Assembly (NCBI GenBank): GCA_045546275.1
Contig: JAZQCM010000033.1
Location: 1 to 64,000, forward strand
Length of the DNA: 64,000 nt
Source: RGIG1927 sp045546275
GTDB lineage: Bacteria > Bacillota > Clostridia > UMGS1883
Reading direction: 5' to 3'
Shown here one piece after another: positions 33,275 to 42,481 of the stretch. Below the pieces are notes generated by a model. It saw only the letters and a program-made list of their open reading frames with translations. It searched no databases and was not told the origin of the DNA. The stretch's first letter is position 1. Each line of letters starts with the position of its first letter. A program made the position numbers and the translations under genes.

Positions 33275-35118
33275 ACAAAAAAACAGCGTGAAAACGCTGT
33301 TTTTTTATTTATATCATATTTTCTGTACCTTTCAAGCTTTAGCCTTCGCCAATAGCCGTTAGGGGTTACGTTTTCGCTATGGAGGATAAAGGCACGTACC
33401 ATTGTTGCATTTTCGGGAATTTTTATTTCAAGGTTAAGATTGTCCTCCAGCATAAACTCACTCACACAGTCAAGCATTCTGTAATTGTCAAAAACTGCAA
33501 CATACGCCTTTGCACCTGCACTTTTGTCGTAGCGGATAAAATTTGCCTTTGCCTTAGTTTTTGTTAAAGTAACCTTCGGCACCTCAAAGGCTTCTTTTGT
33601 AACATAAGCATTAACGCACCAGTTACCCTTAAACACCTTCCACTTTCCGCTATCTTTTTCATTCATGCCTGCATAGTAGCACACGTTTTTTGTGTAATCC
33701 TCCGTTCCGTACTCTGCTCCTGTGGCAAGCTTTATGTTTTGTAAATGTGGAACATTGTAGCGCACGTAAACATCAACTGCGTCTTGAACCAAAACGGGGT
33801 TTTTTAACCTGAAAACATAGTACCCGGGATTATCAACCTTAATTTCGGTTAATTCCTGCCCGGTTTCCACATCAATAAGCACAGCCGCCTTCTGGTCAAA
33901 CTCCTCGTTTGTGAACTTTTTCGGTGCATCGGCAGTGTTTGTATCTAAAAGAACCTTGGCGCTAAGGGTTTCGTCGCATATGTAAAGGCCCACATAGTTC
34001 ATTATTCCGTTTTCTTCCGTGTATCTTGTTAATGTGTACTCGCCATAGGGGCAATCGGAAAATTTAACGCTTGCCATAATGCCCCTGGGCGTGTGGGTTA
34101 AAATGGTGCTCTTTGCTAAAATTTCGCTTTCATAGGCAGTACTCATAAAGCCTATGAATGGGTCCATGTAGGAAATGTATTCATAGCCATTGTTCCCAAA
34201 ATCCTCCCCCCAGCTGTTACGGACAATCCATGCTCCGTTTTCGGGAGTGTAGCTTTCGCCGTTGTAGGATACGGGAGGCAATTTAAAGTTTTCGTAAGAA
34301 AAATTATCATCCCAGCCAACAATTGTAATGGCATGGTTTGAAGCATCCTTAAAGGCATATTCCTCATTGTCAAAAACAACACAGTTTCCGTCGGCGGTTG
34401 TTTTTTCAAGCATGTCCTTCCACAAAACGCAATAGGCAAAGGTTTGGGGATTGTAATAAATTGAGTCCTCTTTTCTTTCGTAGGCGTAATAGGAGGCGGC
34501 AACCGCACCGTGCTTTAAAATTGCTTCTTTAATTTTATTTATCACAGGCTCATTTTTTGAATACTTGAACCCGTCGGTTAAAATACTGCTGCCCTCATAA
34601 GCTTTTGTTAAAAACCTTGCCTTTGTCACACTCAGCTGTTTTTCTTTGTCAAGAAGAAGTGAGTAGTTGTTTTTTTCTTTAAGGTATTGATTGTAGCTGT
34701 CCGCATTAAAATCAGTTACAAGCACAGGTCCTGATGCAATTCCTCTTGAAAAATAAGCGGCAGCCATTTCACGATTTCCGCCACTTTCCTTATCTCGTGT
34801 AAGATAAAGATATTTTTCATCCTTTGTTTTATTCATGCATGCCGCCATGTGGTACTCTGAAAAAAGGTTTTTATTGTTTGAAAAATCCCAATAATCATTA
34901 AACACACAGGAAAATTCCAGTGCTGCAGTTGAAGCATAGCTCCAGCAGTCCAAATATCTTACGCCCTCCACTCTCTGACTGCGGACCATCGGCAACTTTT
35001 CCTTAAAATCGCTCTCTGAGCTGTTGTAATACAAAGGCAAACTGCCGGCATTTGCACACAAAGAAAAAAGCATAAGAATGCTTGCAAAACAAATTAAAAA
35101 CCTGAATTTTGCTTTCAT
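33271..35118 (-). CDS. Secreted papain-like cysteine protease (C1A)
   Basis: 615 residues. Signal peptide (cleavage near CANA/G). Papain-family catalytic domain with Gln48, Cys58 (DCWSYAS), His262 (SNHAITIVGWDD) and Asn301 (VRNSWGEDFG), all intact; then a C-terminal beta domain resembling the lectin-like domain often attached to clostridial C1A proteases (YVFRLKNPVLVQDAVDVYVRY region). Likely degrades extracellular protein. ATG 35118 is chosen for the signal peptide; GAGGAG is 11 nt upstream and an in-frame GTG sits on it. Co-transcribed with the HMA protein gene 15 nt upstream. Its last codons overlap the convergent terminator. Confidence 0.88.
   Translation of the reverse strand: MKAKFRFLICFASILMLFSLCANAGSLPLYYNSSESDFKEKLPMVRSQRVEGVRYLDCWSYASTAALEFSCVFNDYWDFSNNKNLFSEYHMAACMNKTKDEKYLYLTRDKESGGNREMAAAYFSRGIASGPVLVTDFNADSYNQYLKEKNNYSLLLDKEKQLSVTKARFLTKAYEGSSILTDGFKYSKNEPVINKIKEAILKHGAVAASYYAYERKEDSIYYNPQTFAYCVLWKDMLEKTTADGNCVVFDNEEYAFKDASNHAITIVGWDDNFSYENFKLPPVSYNGESYTPENGAWIVRNSWGEDFGNNGYEYISYMDPFIGFMSTAYESEILAKSTILTHTPRGIMASVKFSDCPYGEYTLTRYTEENGIMNYVGLYICDETLSAKVLLDTNTADAPKKFTNEEFDQKAAVLIDVETGQELTEIKVDNPGYYVFRLKNPVLVQDAVDVYVRYNVPHLQNIKLATGAEYGTEDYTKNVCYYAGMNEKDSGKWKVFKGNWCVNAYVTKEAFEVPKVTLTKTKAKANFIRYDKSAGAKAYVAVFDNYRMLDCVSEFMLEDNLNLEIKIPENATMVRAFILHSENVTPNGYWRRLKLERYRKYDINKKTAFSRCFFV
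33277..33306. terminator. Bidirectional terminator inside the 3' end of the papain-like gene
   Basis: Thirteen-base-pair stem with a GAAA loop (AAAAAAACAGCGT / ACGCTGTTTTTTT). It follows the heparinase-family gene by 2 nt and encodes the last ten or so residues of the convergent protease gene; the two genes overlap by 4 nt. Confidence 0.88.
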
Positions 35119-35133
35119 TCCTATGCTCACTCC

Positions 35134-35361
35134 TCAGAACAAACCTTTTTTAATCTTAATGTCAACGCACTTGAAGCCTGCCAGCTCAACACAGTCGCTA
35201 AGGGCCTTGTCAACCACATTGCCTTCAAGCTTTACTGTTGCACACTTGCCCTTAAGGTCAATTTTACAGCTTGAAACACCAACCATTTTTTCAAAGGCTT
35301 CTTTCATGCTTTTTGCACAGCCTTCGCACATCATGCCGTCAATATATACAATTTTTTTCAT
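35134..35361 (-). CDS. Heavy-metal-associated domain protein, CopZ-like
   Basis: 75 residues: one HMA domain with the metal-binding motif MMCEGC (C12, C15). Such proteins chaperone Cu(I) to CopA-type ATPases, one of which lies at the right end of the window. The absence of a nearby copper operon and its position before a secreted protease make the role uncertain. AGGAGG ribosome binding site; promoter at 35397-35425. Confidence 0.85.
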   Translation of the reverse strand: MKKIVYIDGMMCEGCAKSMKEAFEKMVGVSSCKIDLKGKCATVKLEGNVVDKALSDCVELAGFKCVDIKIKKGLF

Positions 35362-35396
35362 GCTAAAACCTCCTGTGGCAAATTTATGTTTCTCTT

Positions 35397-35425
35397 ATTG
35401 TATCATATTTTTTATAATTTTTCAA
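35397..35425 (-). promoter_or_regulatory. Sigma-A-like promoter of the HMA-protease operon
   Basis: TTGAAA, 17-nt spacer, TACAAT on the minus strand. Confidence 0.65.
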
Positions 35426-35453
35426 TAAAAATATATGAAGGAGTGATTTTTCA

Positions 35454-35999
35454 TTGAAATACCTTCATCTGCACCCTTTAACCTTGCCCATGCTTTTACT
35501 TTTGTTTTTATTGGAAAAAAGTAAAACCTTTTTTGTTTTATACATTTTCATATTTTTTCACGAGCTGTCACATGCTCTTTTTTGTTTTCTTCTGGGCGAA
35601 AAATGCGAGGGCATTCACCTTTTGCCCTGGGGGTGCGTGCTGAGTATTTCTTCTGTTTTGTCGAAAAAGAAAAGTCTTTTAATTTTTCTTGCAGGGCCCC
35701 TTTTCAACCTTGCCATGTTTTTTGTTGGAATATACCCAAAAGAAAACTTAGCTCTTGCACTCTTTAACCTTATCCCCGTCATGCCCCTTGACGGAGGCGG
35801 AATAGTGAGCATTCTTTTCCCCAGTTGCCACTTTTACATATCACTATTTTTTATTCTTGTACTTTTTATTTTATGCCTTTATCTTAAGCATTTCCCTCTT
35901 TTGCCCTTGGTTTTGTGTGCTATTTTACTTTTGGGCGAAAGGGCAAAAGCCAACAAAATCATAGCCGATAAGATATTACGCCACATAGGGCAAAAATAG
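35454..35999 (+). CDS. M50-family intramembrane metalloprotease, SpoIVFB-like
   Basis: 181 residues, short for the family. Several membrane segments. Zinc motif HELSH (H36, E37, H40) and second metal-ligand motif NLIPVMPLDGG (D113). In spore formers SpoIVFB cleaves pro-sigma-K in the outer forespore membrane; the gene typically lies just before the TIGR03960/TIGR03936 pair, as here. SpoIVFA is not present and no CBS domain follows, so the target protein is open. TTG start at 35454 with GGAG 10 nt upstream. Confidence 0.8.
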   Translation: MKYLHLHPLTLPMLLLLFLLEKSKTFFVLYIFIFFHELSHALFCFLLGEKCEGIHLLPWGCVLSISSVLSKKKSLLIFLAGPLFNLAMFFVGIYPKENLALALFNLIPVMPLDGGGIVSILFPSCHFYISLFFILVLFILCLYLKHFPLLPLVLCAILLLGERAKANKIIADKILRHIGQK

Positions 36000-36000
36000 G

Positions 36001-36029
36001 TTGAAAACACCTTGAAAAAATTATATAAT
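36001..36029 (+). promoter_or_regulatory. Sigma-A-like promoter of the radical SAM-ligA operon
   Basis: TTGAAA, 17-nt spacer, TATAAT immediately after the protease stop codon. Confidence 0.75.
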
Positions 36030-36060
36030 AAAAGAATAATAAACCGAAAGGAATTTTGTT

Positions 36061-37899
36061 ATGCTTAATATAGACCGTATTTTGAAAAACGTACAAAAGC
36101 CTGCAGCATACACAGGCGGTGAACTTAACAGCGTTGTAAAAAACCCCAAAGATGTTAAAATCCGCTACGGCTTTTGTTTTCCCGACACCTACGAGGTGGG
36201 CATGAGCCACTTGGGCATTAAAATACTTTATCATGTTTTAAATAAGAGACAAGACACCTGGTGCGAAAGAGTTTTTGCACCTGCGGTTGACATGGAAGAA
36301 GAAATGCGAAAGGCAAACATTCCCCTTTTTGCATTGGAAAGCCGCGAAAGTGTATCGAATTTTGACTTTTTGGGCTTTACCCTTCAGTACGAAATGTGCT
36401 ACACCAACATTTTAAACATGCTTGACTTGGCAGGCATTCCGCTTTTAAGTTGTGACCGTAAAGAGGGCGACCCCTTTATTAATGCAGGCGGTCCCTGTGC
36501 CTATAACCCTGAGCCTTTGGCTGAAATATGCGACTTTTTCACAATGGGCGAAGGCGAAGAGGTTATTAACGAATTGATGGACGCCTACATTGAATGGAAA
36601 AACGAGGGTGGCAAGCGTATTGACTACCTTAAAAAGATTGCGAAAATTGAAGGCATTTATGTGCCCTGCCTTTACGATGTTGAATATAACGAGGACAACA
36701 CCGTAAAGTCCTTCACACCCAATTGCCCCGAAGCACCAAAAACAATAAGAAAAAGAATTATCCGTGAGCTTGACACTGTTACCTACCCCGACAAATTTAT
36801 TGTGCCCTACACCGACATTGTACACGACAGAATTTCAATCGAGGTCTTCCGCGGTTGTATACGTGGCTGCAGATTTTGTCAGGCAGGTATGATTTACCGC
36901 CCTGTCCGTGAAAAGAGCTACAAAACCTTAACCGAGGATGCAATAAAGCTCATTAAGTCCACAGGCTATGAGGAATTGTCCCTTTGCTCACTTTCCACAA
37001 GTGACTATACCGAGTTTGAAAATTTGGCAAATGCACTTTTAGAAGTTACCGAAAAGGAAAAAATCGGACTTTCTCTCCCCTCACTCAGGGTGGACAACTT
37101 TTCACTTGATTTAATGGAAAAGGTTCAGAAGGTAAGAAAAACAGGTCTTACCTTTGCACCCGAGGCAGGCACACAGAGAATGCGTGATGTTATTAACAAA
37201 AACGTTTCAGAGGAGGATTTACTCCGCAGTGCTCGTCTTGCCTTTGAAGGTGGCTGGAACACAATTAAGCTTTATTTCATGATTGGCCTGCCCTACGAAA
37301 CCGATGAGGACATTTTGGGCATTGCCGATTTGGCACACAAGGTTGTTGATTTGTATTACGAAGTGACAGGCGGCAAAAAGAGACCACCCTCCATTAACTT
37401 AAGTGTTTCAAGCTTCGTTCCCAAGCCCTTTACCCCCTTTGAATGGGCAAAGCAGAACACCCGTGAGGAATTAAGGCGCAAACAGCAGCTTTTGAAAAAC
37501 GCCATTACAAACCGCCACGTTAAGTACAGCTATCACGAAAGTGACACAAGCGTGCTTGAAGGCATTTTCACCCGTGGCGACAGAAGACTTAATAAGGTTC
37601 TTATTGAAGCCAATAAATTAGGCTGCAAATTTGACGCATGGAACGAAACCTTTGACATGGAAAAGTGGTACAAGGCATTTGAAAACGCAAATGTAAACAT
37701 GGATTTTTACACACGTGAGCGAGAATACACTGACCTTTTCCCCTGGGATTTTGTTGACATTGGCGTAACAAAGAAGTTCCTTATGAGCGAAAACGAAAAG
37801 GCTAAAATTGCAGCCACCACACCCAACTGCCGTGAAAAATGTTCAGGTTGCGGTGCAAACACTCTTTGCGAAGGAGGCAAGTGCAGTGTCCAGATTTGA
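36061..37899 (+). CDS. B12-binding-domain radical SAM protein (TIGR03960 family)
   Basis: 612 residues, full length. Radical SAM cluster cysteines C266, C270 and C273 in RGCIRGCRFC with the family-specific spacing, and a cysteine-rich C-terminus (CREKCSGCGANTLC) that probably holds an additional cluster or zinc. Function is not established; the gene nearly always precedes a TIGR03936 protein and often RNase G, suggesting RNA or ribosome modification. AAAGGA ribosome binding site. The downstream gene overlaps it by 14 nt. Confidence 0.93.
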   Translation: MLNIDRILKNVQKPAAYTGGELNSVVKNPKDVKIRYGFCFPDTYEVGMSHLGIKILYHVLNKRQDTWCERVFAPAVDMEEEMRKANIPLFALESRESVSNFDFLGFTLQYEMCYTNILNMLDLAGIPLLSCDRKEGDPFINAGGPCAYNPEPLAEICDFFTMGEGEEVINELMDAYIEWKNEGGKRIDYLKKIAKIEGIYVPCLYDVEYNEDNTVKSFTPNCPEAPKTIRKRIIRELDTVTYPDKFIVPYTDIVHDRISIEVFRGCIRGCRFCQAGMIYRPVREKSYKTLTEDAIKLIKSTGYEELSLCSLSTSDYTEFENLANALLEVTEKEKIGLSLPSLRVDNFSLDLMEKVQKVRKTGLTFAPEAGTQRMRDVINKNVSEEDLLRSARLAFEGGWNTIKLYFMIGLPYETDEDILGIADLAHKVVDLYYEVTGGKKRPPSINLSVSSFVPKPFTPFEWAKQNTREELRRKQQLLKNAITNRHVKYSYHESDTSVLEGIFTRGDRRLNKVLIEANKLGCKFDAWNETFDMEKWYKAFENANVNMDFYTREREYTDLFPWDFVDIGVTKKFLMSENEKAKIAATTPNCREKCSGCGANTLCEGGKCSVQI

Positions 37900-38521
37900 T
37901 TTTTATGCCCGCTACAGAAAATGCGGACGAGCAAAATATATTTCCCATCTTGACATGGTGAGAGTAATGAACAGAGTGTTCCGTCGAGGCAACATTCCCG
38001 TTTACTATTCCGAGGGCTTTAACCCTCACCCCAAAATTTCCTTTGCGCTTCCCTTATCGGTGTTTTACGAAAGTGAATGCGAAATTCTTCTTTTTGCAGT
38101 AACCGAGGATTTAACGGGGGAGGAATTGAAAAAAAGGTTCGATTCTGCCATGCCTGAAGGTCTGGAGGTTATTGAGGTACTCCCCGGAAAGCCCGATATT
38201 AAGCATCTTTCCTACTGCAATTACAACGTGTATTGCCCACTTCCTACCAAAGAGCAGCTTGATAAGTTTTTATCACTTACAACTCTCATTGTACCCAAGA
38301 AAACAAAAAGCGGCATTAAAGATACGGACATAAGAGGCGACATTGCCTCTATAACCATAGAGGATGATTGCATGAGCATGCTTCTTAGTGCAGGCAGTCA
38401 GTCCAACTTAAAACCCGACGTTGTAATTAAAGCAATGAATAAATACATTGACAATTATCATGTGGAGGACGCCGAGTATTTGCGCAAGGCGATTTTCACA
38501 GACCAGATGAAAGAGATTTGA
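37886..38521 (+). CDS. TIGR03936 family protein (DUF2344)
   Basis: 211 residues, full length. Starts SRFDFYARYRKCGRAKYISH, typical of this radical-SAM-linked family (RFxSHLD motif: KYISHLDMVR). Function unknown; presumed partner of the preceding TIGR03960 protein. GTG start at 37886 has GGAGG 7 nt upstream inside the previous gene and gives a 14-nt overlap, hence translational coupling; upstream codons in the same frame are read-through of the neighbour. Confidence 0.9.
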   Translation: MSRFDFYARYRKCGRAKYISHLDMVRVMNRVFRRGNIPVYYSEGFNPHPKISFALPLSVFYESECEILLFAVTEDLTGEELKKRFDSAMPEGLEVIEVLPGKPDIKHLSYCNYNVYCPLPTKEQLDKFLSLTTLIVPKKTKSGIKDTDIRGDIASITIEDDCMSMLLSAGSQSNLKPDVVIKAMNKYIDNYHVEDAEYLRKAIFTDQMKEI

Positions 38522-38525
38522 TAAT

Positions 38526-40493
38526 ATGAACATACAAGAGCTCAGAGATTTAATAAATTATCATTCAAACCTTTACTACACCATGGACACAACGGAAATA
38601 TCCGACTTTGAGTACGACAGGCTTATGAGCGAGTTAAAAAGGCTTGAAAGGGAAGACCCTTCTCTTATAACTCCCGACTCACCCACCCAGCGTATTGGCG
38701 GCAAAATCCTTGAAGGCTTTGAACAGGTGCGACACACAGTACGAATGGAAAGCTTGAACGACCTTTTTTCAAAGGAGGACGTTTACGACTTTGGCAGAAA
38801 GTGCTCCGAAGCGCTTAATAACCCCCGTTATGTAACAGAATTAAAAATTGACGGATTAAGTGTGTCGTTGGAATACCGTGACGGTGTGTTTTTCCGAGGC
38901 TCCACCCGTGGCGACGGAGACGTTGGTGAGGATGTTACCGAAAACTTAAAAACAATCCGCTCCATCCCCTTGAAGCTTCGTGAAAGTGTTCCCTACCTTG
39001 AAGTCCGTGGTGAGGTTTACATGCCCCACAAGGCCTTTGAGGCTCTTAATAAAAAGCAGGAGGACTTAGGCTTAGAACCCTTTAAAAATCCCCGTAACGT
39101 TGCATCGGGAACGCTTCGTCAGCTTGACAGCAGTATTGTTGCATCACGAAGGCTTGACATTTTTGTTTTTAATGTTCAGCAGATTGAAGGCAAAACCTTA
39201 ACAAACCACAAGGAAGCAATTGATTATCTTTCTTATTTAGGCTTTAAAACTATCCCCATTGAAAAGGTTTTCTCAACCATTGAAGATGCCTTTGAGGAGG
39301 TACTCAGAATTGGCGAAAAACGAGGAGAGCTTGATTTTGACATTGACGGTGCAGTTATAAAAATCAACGATTTTTCCCAGCGTGAAGCCTTGGGTTCAAC
39401 CGCAAAATTCCCCCGTTGGGCGGCAGCTTATAAATATCCGCCTGAGCAAAAGGAAACAAAATTAAACCGCATTGTAATCCAGGTTGGCAGAACAGGCGTT
39501 TTAACACCTAATGCTGAGTTTGACCCAATCCGCCTTGCAGGCACAACAGTTTCCCGTGCCACACTCCACAACCTTGATTTTATCCGTGAAAAGGACATTA
39601 AAATAGGCGACACTATTGTGGTTGAAAAAGCAGGCGACATTATTCCCTGCGTGGTGCGCATTGTGCCCGAAAAGCGTACAGGTAACGAAGAAGCTTTCCA
39701 GATGCCTCTTTTCTGCCCTGTGTGCGGTGCTCCCGTTCACCGTGAGGGTGACGAGGCTGCATACCGTTGCAGTGGCGGTGAATGCCCGGCGCAATTAGCC
39801 AGAAATGTAATCCACTTTGCATCAAAGGGCGCAATGGACATTGAAGGCTTAGGACCTTCCGTTGTAAACATGCTCCTTGACAATAAGCTCATCAATTCTG
39901 CCGCCGATTTGTACACCCTTAAAAAGGAGGATATTATCCCCCTTGAAAAAATGGGTGAAAAGAGCGCCGACAACCTTATTAAAGCAATTGAAAAGTCAAA
40001 GGAAAACGACCTTTCAAAGCTTATTTTTGCTTTGGGCATCCGAAACATTGGCCAAAAGGCAGGAAAAGAGCTTGCAAAGAGCTTTTCGTCACTTGATGAA
40101 ATTATTTCTGCCACAAAGGAGGAAATTGCCTCCTGCGAGGACTTTGGCATGATAATGGCTGAAAGCATAAAGAGCTTTTTTGAAGTTGAGCAGAACATGG
40201 ACATTGTTGAAAAATTACGAAAAGCAGGGGTTAATTTTACTTCAAAGGAAAAAGCCACAGGCAGTGTGTTTGTGGGAAAGACCTTTGTTTTAACAGGAAC
40301 ACTTCCCACACTTTCCAGAAGTGAAGCCACTAAAATAATTGAAGCTAACGGTGGCAAAACCTCATCCTCCGTAAGCAAAAAAACAGACTATGTGCTCTTA
40401 GGCGAGGATGCAGGCAGTAAATTAGAAAAAGCAATTAAATTAGGTATTCCTACCATATCAGAAGAAGATTTTTTAAACATGGTTTCTGACTAA
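38526..40493 (+). CDS. ligA: NAD-dependent DNA ligase
   Basis: 655 residues, complete. Domain Ia and adenylation domain with K107 in TELKIDG (the AMP-accepting lysine), OB fold, four-cysteine zinc finger (CPVCGAP..RCSGGECP), helix-hairpin-helix repeats and a C-terminal BRCT domain (GSVFVGKTFVLTGTLPTLSR). Seals nicks in replication and repair. It starts 4 nt after the TIGR03936 gene with only a weak ribosome binding site, so expression probably depends on coupling to the gene upstream. Confidence 0.98.
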   Translation: MNIQELRDLINYHSNLYYTMDTTEISDFEYDRLMSELKRLEREDPSLITPDSPTQRIGGKILEGFEQVRHTVRMESLNDLFSKEDVYDFGRKCSEALNNPRYVTELKIDGLSVSLEYRDGVFFRGSTRGDGDVGEDVTENLKTIRSIPLKLRESVPYLEVRGEVYMPHKAFEALNKKQEDLGLEPFKNPRNVASGTLRQLDSSIVASRRLDIFVFNVQQIEGKTLTNHKEAIDYLSYLGFKTIPIEKVFSTIEDAFEEVLRIGEKRGELDFDIDGAVIKINDFSQREALGSTAKFPRWAAAYKYPPEQKETKLNRIVIQVGRTGVLTPNAEFDPIRLAGTTVSRATLHNLDFIREKDIKIGDTIVVEKAGDIIPCVVRIVPEKRTGNEEAFQMPLFCPVCGAPVHREGDEAAYRCSGGECPAQLARNVIHFASKGAMDIEGLGPSVVNMLLDNKLINSAADLYTLKKEDIIPLEKMGEKSADNLIKAIEKSKENDLSKLIFALGIRNIGQKAGKELAKSFSSLDEIISATKEEIASCEDFGMIMAESIKSFFEVEQNMDIVEKLRKAGVNFTSKEKATGSVFVGKTFVLTGTLPTLSRSEATKIIEANGGKTSSSVSKKTDYVLLGEDAGSKLEKAIKLGIPTISEEDFLNMVSD

Positions 40494-40536
40494 AAGCATT
40501 TGGCGGGACAGCGGGTGACAGGCATCCGCAGACGCC

Positions 40537-40567
40537 CTTTTCAAAATCGTATCCCGGTTTTGAAAAG
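40537..40567 (+). promoter_or_regulatory. Inverted repeat in the leader of the ABC exporter gene
   Basis: A perfect 10-bp inverted repeat (CTTTTCAAAA / TTTTGAAAAG) with an 11-nt spacer sits in the 138-nt gap between ligA and the ABC exporter gene. No T-tract follows, so it could be an operator-like palindrome, an mRNA hairpin or a weak attenuator. Confidence 0.4.
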
Positions 40568-40631
40568 CAGCCCTGTACCCCTACCTTATAAAACGTTGCA
40601 ATCATTTAATCAAACCCCAAGGAGGCATTTT

Positions 40632-42359
40632 ATGAAAACAGCAATAAAGCTCATAATGGCGGCTAAGAAATATCACATATTTTTATTGATTACCGCTGTT
40701 GCAACAATTTTAAACTCTGTATTGTCGCTTTTCACACCAAGGCTCATTTCAAGCCTTGTAAACCTTATTGCTGAGGATGCTACAAAGCTTCCCTATGAGG
40801 CACCACGCCTTGCACTTTGGTTTCTATTAATTGCCTTCGGAGTGTTTGTAACACAGGCTGTAAAGGTTTATGTGAGCCACTATGCGGCATGGAGCTTTGT
40901 TGAAGACACACGAAACAAGCTCTACAACCACATACAGCACCTTTCCCCCGCATTCTTTTCCGACAAGCAGACAGGTCAGTTAATGAGCCGTGTTATTAAC
41001 GACACTTTAACCCTTGAGCTGTTCACCGCACATTGTGCTCCCGACATTTTAGCAAACACGGTAATGTTTTTCGGCGTTATTATAATGCTTCTTACAATGA
41101 ATGTGCGCCTTGCAGTTTATGCAATTTTAACATTACCCGTAGTTGGCGTTTGCGTGTGGTACTATGCAAAAAAAGTGCGCCCCTTATTTAACAACCGCCA
41201 TCAGACAGTTGCGGAAATTAACGGCACACTACAGGATAATTTTTCAGGCATTAAGGAAATTCAGGTTTTCAACTGCCAGGAAAGAGAAATGGAAAAGTTT
41301 TCAAAAAGCACTCATCAGTATACCTATCTTACAATGAAGGCTTTTGAAAAAAGCAGTATTGTTCACCCATTCATTGCCTTTTTAAACCAGCTTGGCACAG
41401 TTTTAGTAATAGGCGTTGGTGGTGTTATGGCTGCAAAGGGCGAAATTGACGCAGGCGAGGTTGTGGCATTTTTATTGTATTTGTCATCACTCTACGCTCC
41501 CATAAATTCTCTTGCACGAACAAATGAGGACTTGCAGGATTCGTTAGCTGCAGGCGAGAGAATTTTCCAGATGCTTGAGGTTAAGAGCGATATTTCCGAC
41601 AAGGAAAACGCAGTTGACATCGGCAGAGCAAAGGGCGAGATTGCCTTTAACAACGTAAGCTTTGCCTACAATGAGTCAGGTGATGTTTTAACAAACTTCT
41701 CACTTGACATACATAGCGGCGAAACTGTTGCATTTGTTGGCGAAACAGGTGTGGGCAAAACAACCATTGCCTCCCTTATAACCCGCTTTTACGACCCCAC
41801 AGAAGGCTCAATTACCCTTGACGGCATAGATTTAAGAGATATTACATTAAAATCACTTCACGATAATATTTCAATGGTCTTGCAGGACGTGTTCTTATTC
41901 CACGGCACAGTTATGGAAAACATCCGCTACGGTGCACCCAACGCAACAGACGACGAGGTTTATAATGCAGCACGCCTTGCAAATGCGGAAAGCTTTATTA
42001 ACGAGCTTGAGCATGGCTACAACACAATTGTTGGCGAAAGAGGCGTGAGACTCTCAGGCGGACAAAAACAGCGAATTGCCATTGCGAGAGCAATTTTACG
42101 TAACAAGCCTATCCTTATATTGGACGAAGCCACAAGTGCTGTTGACAACCGCACTGAAAGGCTTATCCACGAAGCTATTGACAAGGTGATTGAAAGCCGC
42201 ACAACAATCATTATTGCCCACCGTCTTTCCACAATCAAAAATGCCGACAAAATTGTACTTATTGAAAACGGCAAGGTTAAAGAAGTTGGCAATCACGATG
42301 AGCTCCTTAAGCTTAACGGCTCTTATAAAAAGCTTTACGAAACAGGCTTGAATGCATAA
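40632..42359 (+). CDS. ABC exporter, fused permease-ATPase (MsbA/LmrA type)
   Basis: 575 residues: a six-helix type IV transmembrane domain (1-310) fused to an ATP-binding domain. Walker A GETGVGKTT (K376), signature LSGGQ (from L474) and Walker B LILDEA (D498, E499) are intact, with the H-loop IIAHRLSTI. Works as a homo- or heterodimer exporting lipids, peptides or drugs; substrate unknown. ATG 40632 has GGAGG 7 nt upstream; upstream codons in the same frame are the non-coding leader. No partner half-transporter adjacent, so a homodimer is likely. Confidence 0.93.
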   Translation: MKTAIKLIMAAKKYHIFLLITAVATILNSVLSLFTPRLISSLVNLIAEDATKLPYEAPRLALWFLLIAFGVFVTQAVKVYVSHYAAWSFVEDTRNKLYNHIQHLSPAFFSDKQTGQLMSRVINDTLTLELFTAHCAPDILANTVMFFGVIIMLLTMNVRLAVYAILTLPVVGVCVWYYAKKVRPLFNNRHQTVAEINGTLQDNFSGIKEIQVFNCQEREMEKFSKSTHQYTYLTMKAFEKSSIVHPFIAFLNQLGTVLVIGVGGVMAAKGEIDAGEVVAFLLYLSSLYAPINSLARTNEDLQDSLAAGERIFQMLEVKSDISDKENAVDIGRAKGEIAFNNVSFAYNESGDVLTNFSLDIHSGETVAFVGETGVGKTTIASLITRFYDPTEGSITLDGIDLRDITLKSLHDNISMVLQDVFLFHGTVMENIRYGAPNATDDEVYNAARLANAESFINELEHGYNTIVGERGVRLSGGQKQRIAIARAILRNKPILILDEATSAVDNRTERLIHEAIDKVIESRTTIIIAHRLSTIKNADKIVLIENGKVKEVGNHDELLKLNGSYKKLYETGLNA

Positions 42360-42381
42360 AAAACCACTAACCTCACATATA

Positions 42382-42481
42382 TTTGTTTACACAAAAGCCC
42401 CACAGCAATAGCTGTGGGGCTTTTGTTATTTAATTGTTACTTCAATCTTTTCTTCTGTTTTGTTGCCTGCAAAGTCTTCAA
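42382..42481. repeat. 100-bp direct repeat, copy 1
   Basis: Matches 44149-44248 with a single mismatch. Contains a terminator hairpin and the last 18 codons of the solute-binding lipoprotein gene at 44193-46313. The two copies bracket the RAYT/REP scrapyard. Confidence 0.93.
42393..42424. terminator. Intrinsic terminator after the ABC exporter gene (copy 1)
   Basis: Perfect 14-bp stem AAAAGCCCCACAGC / GCTGTGGGGCTTTT with loop AATA. It is part of the 100-bp repeat, so it looks acquired from the lipoprotein gene's 3' end, yet it is in position to stop both strands. Confidence 0.88.

Noticed and set aside
39737..40378. A 213-codon minus-strand frame inside ligA
   Set aside because: Antisense to a complete, well-conserved ligA.
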